From Cercophora sp. LCS_1 (Eukaryota; Ascomycota; Sordariomycetes; Sordariales; Lasiosphaeriaceae), in the NCBI GenBank assembly GCA_036250225.1, contig JAPZLL010000008.1, positions 868,001 to 932,000 on the forward strand: a stretch of DNA of 64,000 bases, given 5' to 3'. Of the stretch, positions 55,428-64,000 are shown in pieces. Both the position numbers and the translations under genes were made by a program. The notes under the pieces are model-generated. The model saw nothing but the letters and a program-made list of their open reading frames with translations. It ran no database searches and had not been told where the DNA came from. Positions within the stretch are counted from its first letter, which is position 1. Every line of letters starts with the position of its first letter.

Positions 55428-56748
55428 ATGGCTGATAACGCCTCAAATGGCAATGCCGCTATTAACGGCTTCAAAGACAGTAAGGTGCGTTGCTGCCACG
55501 GTCCTTTATCGCTGCCCTCGTCGTCATGGAAGATAACCGGCTAACCTATGAAGTGTTTCACAGCTTCTCGCTATGAAGCTTTTGCCAGCCTGCGACCGTC
55601 GAACAATCAAGTAGCTAACATTACTCGTAGATGCTGCAGCTGCCTACAACAGCGTTGCCAATGGTATGCCATTCTGTGCAGTTATCAATGTCGCCATTGC
55701 GATGCCCCGCACCAGGAGATGCTAACATGGATTTCTTTGTTGCAGGTCCCGTTGCTCAGAACGTGAAAGATCAATCGCTGAAGACAACGAACGAGCTTTC
55801 CAACCTCGCAGCCTCTCGTCACACACCCTCATACCCTGCCGCCACCGGCCAACCTTTGACACATTACCACTCCTTTTTCTCGGAGTTGCTGTCATGGAAC
55901 AATCCTCGTAGGTGCCCTCTCCGAGCTTGCCGGTCTTGAGATCACAACGCTGATAAGTGTTTCAGGTGCCTCCGGCATTGCGTACGCCACCATTGTGTCA
56001 CTCATCTTCGCGGTTAGGTACCTCGACATTTTCCGATGGGGCTTCAAGCTCACCTGGATGGTCCTGGCCATCACGATCGCTGCTGAGGTTGCCGGAAAAA
56101 CCCTCATGAACAACGGCTTTGCAACCCAGCTTCGACCCCGCCAGTACTACACTGTCCCCAAGGAGACGTTGGATGTTGTTATTGGCGATGTTCACGAGCT
56201 TATCAACTTCTTCGTGATCGAGTCTCAGCGCATCTTGTTCGCCGAGAACGTCTATGCCTCAACTGCGGTTTGTCTCCACCACCCTGGCCCAAGCTCTCTC
56301 AAGCTCAAACTTGGATCCCCGAACTGACGCGTCATAGGCGGCTCTGGGTGCTTTTCTCTCATACTATCTTGTCAAGATCGTCCCTTACTGGGGTCTTGCC
56401 TTGATTGCCACGACTGTCCTCTTTTTCACTCCTCTCATCTACACCACCAACCAGGAGCTGATTGATAGTCAACTCAAGCATGCCAGTGAGATCGTCAACG
56501 CCCAGACGGCTCAGCTTCGCACTGTTGCGCAGAAGCACACCGAGCAGGCCACCCAGATCACCAAGCAGTACATGGGTGACTACACTGCGAAGGCCCAGTC
56601 GTTGATCAAGGGCGCGCGTGGAAATGAGCTTAAGGACTCTGACTTCCCTGCTGCTCCCAAGGAGGATTTCGGTGCCGTTCTCAAGAAGGAGCCCAAGCCT
56701 TCTGCTCCCGCTGTCAACTCGGAGCAGGAGCCCCTGGTCGCTATTTAA
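55428..56748 (+). CDS. rtn1: Reticulon-like ER membrane-shaping protein
   Basis: Reticulons insert as wedge-like hairpins and stabilise tubular ER. Five exons: 55428-55479, 55631-55663 (33 nt), 55746-55907, 55966-56267 and 56338-56748. The introns are 151, 82, 58 and 70 nt, all in phase, giving 319 aa. The donor at 55480 (GTAAGG) rather than 55485 is needed to keep the phase into the 33-nt exon (NAAAAYNSVANG). The reticulon homology domain begins with FFSELLSWNNPRASG. It has two long hydrophobic hairpins (about IAYATIVSLIFAVRYLDIFRWGFKLTWMVLAITIA and ALGAFLSYYLVKIVPYWGLALIATTVLFFTPLIY) separated by an acidic loop with VHELINFFVIESQRI. The C-terminal tail is Gln/Thr- and Lys/Glu-rich and soluble. 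The last intron has a GTTTGT donor. Confidence 0.93.
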
Positions 56749-58092
56749 ACAGATGAACCGTTGTGTTTGTTGACAACAATCTCGGCTTGGTCATAAGCAC
56801 TCCTTCGCTTCCACCCAATGAGTTTTTGGCTGGCCCTCTTCCTGAACGAGTAATGGAATAGAAACGATATGATACCTTGGCAGGATCTCCTTGAGAACGG
56901 ACCGGCCAAATCACGGATGGCGAACTGGGCAACACTGTTTTGAGGATTGGGAGGTGGCGCGCATTGGAATGGGCACAAGAATGGTAACTGGGAAGGGGTC
57001 ATGGGTTTTTCTCTTCGGGGATTTGTATGAGCAATCGATGTAGTTGGTACCGCACTTGCGGTGTGGACGGTGCACTGGTTAGTGATGAACGGGACCTTGC
57101 ACTTGCTTGGTCGGCGATGAGCTCTTTCTGCCTTGTCTTTTACTAGGAGCTGTTTTCTTATGGGTGTATCCTCAAGTTTGGTCTCTGAGCTGGGGAAGTC
57201 GGAAGGTCTGGCGGTGATGCTATGTCGTTTTAATCCAATTCGTCCTATCTACCTACCTCAGGGTGCCTTGTCTTGAATCTGGCGATCGGTAGTTCCTCGA
57301 TGCGGCAGTGCAGTCTGACCAAGGTGGCAGATGTCTTGGCTCTGCATCGCGGTGGATGCGGGAGGTGGATTACGTTTGATGAGCCCGCAAACATGAAAGC
57401 TGCACTCATCTCCAGCAGCAATGCCCGACAGTTGAGCCTTTCGACCTGTGAAGACTCTGGGTTCGCACTTCCCAGAGATTCGGTGAAGACAACCGGGAAT
57501 CAACGATAACGGCGCCTTTCGCCTCATGTGGCTTGGCGTGGTTGTTTCGTAGTGTGGGGCGTCCCCTGCATGCCTGGAAATTGAGGCGTCCGGCTAAATC
57601 TGGCCAGACCCAGCGACTGGGCACAGTGGACACCAGTGGTCGCCTCCTGATTTCTACCCTGTGGTCCTTCCCACGTCGCCCATGAAAATATGACCCTCCT
57701 CCCCAGCAGTCGGCAAACGTCCTAGATTGTGCAACCACCGACGATATCGACCATTGGGTATACGTATCACACGAGTTTTCGGTTTCTATTTTCAGCGGCC
57801 GGACAGTTGATTTTCTCCGACGGGTTACTCCCAGGTGGTGGAGGCAGATCAGACCCTGATTGCTGCGGAATCGAGAATCCTACCGGACACAAAGCGCCAG
57901 CTTCGTCGCGAAGCCACGTCCGCCCCGTTCCACGACCCCCCGCGATTTCTTTGTGCTGCTGGCACCCCGAGCCTCTGCCGGCGTCGGCCATTTGTCTAGG
58001 ACACGTCGTGGTGTCCGCTCCGTCCAGCAGCAGGCAGCTGGGTCGGTTCGACGCGATCGGAACATTGGCATCCGATAGCGCCGCCATCCACA
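56749..58092. other. 1.34 kb spacer reticulon / ER disulfide isomerase
   Basis: No supported ORF. The first few hundred bases fit the reticulon 3' UTR; the last ~300 bp fit promoter and leader of the next plus-strand gene. Confidence 0.5.
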
Positions 58093-60311
58093 ATGAGGTT
58101 ATTCAACTTTGCCCTCCTGCTCGGCGCCATCGGGCTGGCGGCCGCCCAAGAAGACTACGACGAGGATGAAGTCCGGGAAAACACATATTTCAATGGGCAA
58201 CTTTGCCCTCCGTTGCGCATCCTGACCCCATTAACTTGGGATGACACGATGAAGGAGGTCAAATACATGATGGTCAAGCATTACAGGTTCGTCTCACCTT
58301 TCGGCGCGACCTGCGCGTCCACCTCTCTGGATGCTGACGATTCCACAGCCCGTACTGCGGGCACTGTCAGGAGTTTGCCCCGACGTTCCAGACGCTCTAC
58401 GAGTACTACTACACGTCATCGCCAGCAGGAGTCGAGAATGGCAACTTCACCACGTTTTACAATTTCCAATTCGGCATTATCAACTGCGTGGCCTACCAAG
58501 ATTTCTGCTCGGCGATCGGGGTCAAGGGCTGGCCAACAACCACAATTTACAAGGACGGCGAGGAATTCAAGAAGTTCAAGGGCGTCAAGGACATGAAGAC
58601 TCTGAGCCAGTCAATCGAGGAGATTCTTGAGCAGGAAAAGCCCGGAACCCGACCAAAGGCGCTGCAGCTCCCCGAGCCGGGCGACGACCACACTGCTGAC
58701 CACAAGACGATCCCCATCACCAAGACCGCTACCGAGAAGGAAGAGGCTAAAGAGACGGCAAAGGCAGAGACCGCGACGGCCAAAAAGTCCGACCCTTCTG
58801 CTGAGGCAAAGGCGACGGCGAAGTCGAAGACCACAACACCGGCTTACCAGGCACCGAAGAAGTCTGCGAAGCCGACCGCTACGCCCAACATCAACGGTAC
58901 CTCGATCCCACTCAACGCCGAGAAGTTCCAGAACCTCGTCACGCTGTCACAAGAACCGTGGTTCATCAAGTTCTACGCCCCTTGGTGCCACCATTGCCAG
59001 GCCATGGCACCGAACTGGGAGCAGTTGGCTAAGGAGATGAAGGGCAAACTCAACATTGGCGAGGTCAACTGCGACGCGGAGTCCCGGCTTTGCAAGGATG
59101 TCCACCTCCGCGGTTACCCCACAATTCTCTTTTTCCGAGGCGGTGAGCGTGTCGAGTATGAGGGTCTCCGTGGTCTTGGCGACTTCGTCAGCTATGCCGA
59201 GAAGGCCATTGAGCTCTCCAGCGGTATCCGGGACGTAGACGCCGCTTCGTTCAAGGCCCTCGAGGAGAAGGAAGACGTCATTTTCCTCTATCTCTACGAC
59301 CAGGCCACCACCAGCGAGGACTTTATGGCTCTGGAGCGCTTGCCCTTGAGCCTCATTGGTCATGCCACTCTAGTTAAGACGCAGGACCCTGCCTTGTTTG
59401 AGCGGTTCAAGATCACCACCTGGCCCCGCTTGTTGGTCTCTCGTGAGGGTAGACCCACCTACTACAACCCCCTGACCCCGAGGGAGATGAGAGATGTGCA
59501 CCTTGTTCTCCCCTGGATGAAGTCCGTTTGGCAACCCATTGTCCCGGAGCTTACTGCCTCCAATGCTCGCGAGATCATGGACGGCAAACTTGTTGTTTTG
59601 GGTATCCTGAACCGAGCCGATGAGGACTCGTTCCTGAGCGCCAAGCGTGAGATGAAGAGCGCCGCCAACGAATGGATGGACAAGCAGATTCAGTTGTTCC
59701 AGCTTGAACGCCAGGAGCTTCGCGACGCCAAGCAGCTGCGCATTGAGGAGGCCGAGGACCGTGGTGACCAACGCGCTCTCCGTGCTGCCAAGAACATTCG
59801 CATCAACATGGACCGATCGGACCGGAAGGAGGTTGCTTTCGCCTGGGTTGATGGTACTTTCTGGCAGAGGTGGATCCGTAACACCTATGGCATCGACTCC
59901 AAGGGCGGCGACAGGGTCATCATCAACGACGAAGACGTAAGTCCTACTCACGCATGTTCAGGGACCGAAAACTGACTCACGCAGAACCGCCGCTACTGGG
60001 ATCAAACCAGCACCGGAAACCCCATCGTCCCCTCAAGAACATCGATCCTGGAGACCATTAACAAAGTCACGGCATCGCCGCCAAAAATTAAGCCCAAGCT
60101 CACTATCTCCAGCATCGAAAAGATCTTTTTGGACATTCGGATCACTCTCACCGAGCACCCTTACCTCAGTGCCGGCTGCATCCTCGGTATCGCCTTTGGT
60201 TGCGCCTCGTGGTTCCGAGGCAGGCTCAGGAGGACCCGCGGCCACTTCAGGCTAGACGACAACACAAAGGCGCCGCTCCTCGGCGTCAACTCCAACGGCA
60301 AGGTGGACTAA
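58093..60311 (+). CDS. ER transmembrane protein disulfide isomerase-like protein (two thioredoxin domains)
   Basis: Three exons: 58093-58286, 58349-59936 and 59985-60311, with introns of 62 and 48 nt, giving 702 aa. A signal peptide (FNFALLLGAIGLAAAQ) starts the protein. The first thioredoxin-like domain has active site CGHC (residues 68-71). A Lys/Ala/Thr-rich linker (about 180-240) leads to a second domain with FYAPWCHHCQAMAP (C278-C281), GEVNCDAE, and the cis-proline segment RGYPTILFF. Further thioredoxin-like modules without CxxC follow. A membrane segment at about 654-671 (YLSAGCILGIAFGCASWF) is followed by a basic cytosolic tail (RGRLRRTRG), giving type I topology. The layout resembles Eps1/TMX-type membrane PDIs that assist folding and ER quality control. 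The substrate is unknown, so no symbol is given. Confidence 0.9.
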
Positions 60312-61744
60312 TCTATTCATTCGCCCCTGTGATGATTGTGTGTGTTGTGTTGCATTGCGCAAAAGGGTCTCGATTGTGTAAACATGGCTAGGGGTTGGGG
60401 AAGGGGAAATTGTGTATGTCCTTTTTTTTGTTTGCGTCTTATACAAGATCCGTGGAGTCTGGGCTGGCTTTTCGTGCTGAACGAACTGCGGGTGTTGGGT
60501 TTTGTCAAGTTTCATTGAAGTTTTCGATCCGTCCGCCGGCATATGTTGCTGGTACGACGGGATTCTTGTCCATGCGGTATAAAGTAGGTCTGTATAATAA
60601 GCCTTTGTGATGATGAGAGAGATGAATCACTTCCGGCGTGTGATGGCGCATATGACCGTTTTGTCCTACTGATGGGCAGTGTTGGTGGAGGGGCTGTTCA
60701 TAGACAAGTCAGGATTGCTAGAAACAGGACCATTACATGCTAGGTTTTTGTATATCGATGGGATCGTCAGATGCTCGAGAATATTCCCAATGCCCATGGG
60801 AGATGTGGTATTTCCGGACGGGTGCTGTCTATGACCTTTCCAAACGGCTCTTCACCTCTCACACACAACATGCACAACCCCTATTCCATCCACCTACCAC
60901 CCATATTTCCAAACACGAAGTCAACTTTTTATGCCCCTGCAGACATCCGCATCAAACTCATTCCTCAGACGCAACGAGGAAAAACATTGTCCCCCTGGCC
61001 TACAGCACAACCTTCCATGAGGCTTCTACCCACCCCAGCCGGGCGGTGACCTGCATGTCGTTCGCCGATCCGTTCAACTGCCGAACGAGAGCAGGTACCT
61101 ACCAGACGGGAAAATATGGACAGCGGAAACACGCGTCTGCCGGGAAGGCTTGGCGCCTGCTCCTCAAAAGGAGCGAGCGACTCCTGAAGCAATGTCAAGA
61201 AGCACCCGCGGAAAAATGATATTCCTCGCCAGCAGAAACAGAGGCAGCGAGCGGCCCGTCGCAGATGGCAAGTGACGATACGATGCGGCTCGAAAATAAT
61301 TTCGCCGATCGCACGGCGGGCCTGCGAAACGGGCCGCAGATGGTGCCCTGACGGAACCTGACGGAAGGGAGGAAAGCTGCCGCCGCCGCGCGAGAAGAGG
61401 CTGTGACGTTTGCGTGGGCCGAATAGATTGGCTGCAAAGACGCACGTATCCGCTTGTGGCTGCAGGTTCAATGGATGGGACATCTCAACGTCTTCTCAAT
61501 ATTCGATGGATACGGAATCATGACGGAAAACGCTCGATAGTTGTCTATGTCTGCAACTGAGCACTGTATAACTCTTACGCGCCGATATTTTTTGGAAAAC
61601 AACTTGAAAACGCGAAGGAGTGGTCCTTCAGGAAGAGCGTGGGCTTGTACTTGATCTAGACCTTTCTTCGCCAACTCCGACTCCAGGGGTGAAAAGAAGA
61701 CTGCAACAAGAGACCAAAACTCAAAAACGAGGCCACGTCCTCGC
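60312..61744. other. 1.4 kb convergent spacer PDI / GNAT
   Basis: Between two convergent genes. Short frames are present but none has recognisable domains or good codon pattern. The first ~350 bp are probably the PDI 3' UTR. Confidence 0.5.
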
Positions 61745-62380
61745 CTATATGGACGGTAGCAGATCTTTATAGAAAAACGTTTCGCCCTTCTTCTTGTTCG
61801 ACAACGTCTGGCTAAAGTCCGGGACCTTTCCGATCTCAACGTAGTTGAACTTTTTGAACGCCGCCTCGGCGATGCTGCCGGTTTCGGCGTCCGCAAGCTA
61901 AATCGGCAGGTTAGCCTTGTTGTTCGTAATGTGCGGCCCACTTGACTCGAGAGCATGCAGCTTTCTGCATTTGCGTACCAACAGTGTGCGACCTCTCTTC
62001 GCCGCCTCGTACTCGAGCGCGGTCACGAGGGCCTTAGCACCGCCCTGTCGACGGTATTTGGACCCCACCAATACGGCATCGATATGTCCACGGAACGCCC
62101 CTGTCTCTGTCTCGGAGAGCTTGAGCATGGCCAGGCCGCGGAGATCGGGTCCCGTCGGCTTTGCTGTCTCGGGGAGGAGCAAGACGATGACGCGGGAGCC
62201 CTGGTTGGCCTCGGCAACCCTTTCCTTCCACCACGGGAGGAGCTTGTCGTTTGTCAGGGGCGGTAAAAAAGGCCCGACCATTTGGTCAACGAGGATACAT
62301 GAGGCGTGGAGGGCCGCCATGTAGGGGATGAGGTGGCCATGTTGCTCTTGCGAGTAGACGTATGTCATGGACGTAGCCAT
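61745..62380 (-). CDS. GNAT-family N-acetyltransferase
   Basis: Two exons on the minus strand: 62380-61979 and 61897-61745. The intron is 81 nt (GTACGC...TTTAG), giving 184 aa. The joined protein shows the GNAT fold: an N-terminal alpha/beta part with a Pro/Leu-rich stretch (GPFLPPLTNDKLLPWW), strand VIVLLLPE, GLAMLKLSETETGAFRGHIDAVLVGSKYRRQGGAKAL with the acetyl-CoA pyrophosphate-binding RRQGGAKA, then TLLLADAETGSIAEAAFKKFNYVEIGKVPDFS, the usual C-terminal motif. Substrate is not predictable; small molecules (amine, antibiotic-type or amino-acid substrates) are typical of this stand-alone size. No targeting signal is visible. The ATG at 62380 is the first in frame. Confidence 0.9.
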
Positions 62381-64000
62381 CTTTCCATGTAGATGAGAGA
62401 AGGTGCTTATTCCTGGAACCGGAACTCTGAATAGCCTCTCGGCGAGGAAGGGCTAATAAAAGACAAGGTGGGGGCGGGAGTACGTTGCAAGGAGAGTGGA
62501 GAGGAAGGAAACCAACGAGGAGGGATACAGGAGACAGACGCTTTCTTTAAAGCCGTCCGAGACCAGCAGCAGGAATGCCGGGGAAGTATACTAGTTGTGC
62601 CGGGATGCCAGAGGCAGGGAAGGCTGCGGGGGTCACGACCTGGGATCAGAGTTAGCCAATTGTGGGTGTGGTGTAGCCCGCCACGCCGGATAAGAGGATG
62701 CCAGACAAAAAAGTCAAGCACTGAACTGTCAGACAAACCTCCCTGCAAGGAAGGGGTATACACGGGGTAGAAAGATGTCAAATACAATCCAGAGGCCCGA
62801 GGAGACATATAGTCAAGGGTTGGGAATACCATGTCCAATTAGTTAAGGCCACTTGAGACTCAGCGGACCGATTATTTTGTTCCCGACTGGACCGAGCGAG
62901 GCGTGGTGGTGTAAGTTGGGGGACGGACAAGATAGTAAAAATGTCTCAGCCGATGGGATGGTTCCGTGGGCGTGGAGTGAGGGTGTGTGTCGCGTGGGAG
63001 GACCGAGGAATAAAAAATAACGAACAATGCATGGAGAGGCAGGTTCCTGACGAAAGAAAGGGCCGCGGAGGTAGTAAGGCTTTTCCATCTTTCCTCTCCG
63101 CAAGGAGCGTACAGAACACAGCCTCGAGGCGCCTTTTATCGCGATGTAGAGGCGCTGGACGTTGTCCGCAAGATCCTGGGCATCTCGGTCCAGGCAATCC
63201 GTGAAGCCCACTGGGAATGACTGCAATGTGTGGTCCGGGTTTGGTCACCCGCTTTGGGGGGCCAGGAAAGAAAAAGAAAGCGAAAAAAAAAATGGTGTGA
63301 GGCAGACCATCACCGGTACGTACCAATGGACTCGGTGTGACAACGGTTCGCCGTTCACCGTCGGCGCCGATTGTTTGGTCGGGGACGCAATAGGCTGGCC
63401 CAGTCGGCGGCGAATCGGGTTGGTTGTGAACGGCAGAAGTCAGCCGGGGACGTTGACGAAGGAGCCCCGGAACGCGAAAAGTGATATGTTATATGCTTTC
63501 AACCGTCCAAAGCTTGGTTGCCGGCGCGGTTGGTTGCGACAATGACTCTGCGCGTCTGGAAGCGAAGCTTGGAAGACAGGCACCTATTTTTCATCAAGAA
63601 GGCACGATGCAGGGGGTTTGTCTCCTGCAGCTGCGTTGAGGCTGAATGCCCGCCGCCAGCTTCTCCCGGTGTTCGATCACATTTCCATCAAGTGGCGGCT
63701 TGAGCGCTGTCGCAGAAAACATGAACGCCACAGGAGCATTTAGCGCGGGGGTCCCCCTCCTCTGTCACCGAGGTCGCTCGCTGGCGCCATTGCAGTGACC
63801 CGTAGGAAGTGAAACCGAGGGCCAACAACCCTGGAAATTTCCACTCTGTCGCGAGACGACCGGGGCACCATTTCTTCTGAGAACTTCGACGTCTCCAACC
63901 GACCTAGAATCCTTGGGCCGTCGGGAAGTCGCCGAGGATTTGTGCATCATGCTTTGTCCCACGGTAATCGGCCAGAGGCACCGGCCTTACTGCTTGTCGC
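62381..64000. other. Right-edge intergenic region
   Basis: 1.6 kb upstream of the GNAT gene to the window edge. Frames on both strands are short and composition-driven. The part near 62400-62900 is presumably the GNAT promoter. No gene is supported. Confidence 0.45.

Noticed and set aside
1..64000. CRISPR array, prokaryotic operon, biosynthetic cluster or viral insertion
   Set aside because: No spaced identical repeats, no co-oriented overlapping genes, no PKS/NRPS/terpene enzymes and no viral proteins; nearly all genes carry spliceosomal introns.

Overview
The window looks like nuclear DNA from a filamentous ascomycete, most likely a Sordariomycete (Sordariales-like). The reasons are short spliceosomal introns (mostly 48-107 nt, GT-AG, with CTAAC/CTGAC-type branch sites), GC-rich coding DNA, CT-rich leaders, an NDT80/PhoG regulator of the VIB-1/XprG type, a fungal HPPK-DHPS folate enzyme and a fungal TIM21. 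No search could be run, so the genus is not assigned. I reconstructed 18 protein-coding genes (17 complete, one cut by the left edge) and one tRNA. Gene models were built by joining frames at splice sites, and every junction was checked for phase.

Left part (1-8.9 kb): the 3' end of a BTB-bromodomain gene, tim21 (minus) and the ARF-GAP gene glo3 (plus) sharing a 0.6 kb divergent promoter, then a 2.9 kb gap and a leucine-rich conserved gene (minus).

Middle (8.9-30.4 kb): about 21 kb with a single convincing protein gene, the vib-1/xprG-type transcription factor at 21.6-23.2 kb. Upstream of it lie 12.7 kb without a supported ORF. That stretch holds a TATA box, a CT-rich leader and a candidate 2.27 kb leader intron, so much of it may be promoter and 5' UTR. 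Downstream are 7 kb of apparently empty DNA ending in an intron-containing tRNA-Asp.

Right part (30.4-64 kb): densely packed housekeeping and cell-surface genes. In order they are the HPPK-DHPS folate enzyme and a nitronate monooxygenase (divergent), an MscL-type mechanosensitive channel, two divergent and apparently paralogous small GPI-type surface proteins, a GH76 (Dfg5/Dcw1-type) mannan enzyme, histidinol-phosphate aminotransferase, a CE16/GDSL esterase, an SS18/SSXT-domain protein (SWI/SNF-type), a Gyp5-like TBC Rab-GAP, a reticulon, an ER transmembrane disulfide isomerase and a GNAT acetyltransferase.

Functional threads: several genes act in the secretory pathway (Glo3, the Rab-GAP, reticulon, the ER PDI) or at the cell wall and surface (two GPI proteins, GH76, CE16). 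They are not co-oriented and there is no sign of a biosynthetic cluster, mobile element, CRISPR array or virus. The most unusual items are the bromodomain lacking its acetyl-lysine asparagine, the very long vib-1 upstream region, a GC-AG intron plus paired TGACTC sites at his5, the divergent GPI-protein paralogues, and the MscL homologue with a zinc-ribbon-like tail.
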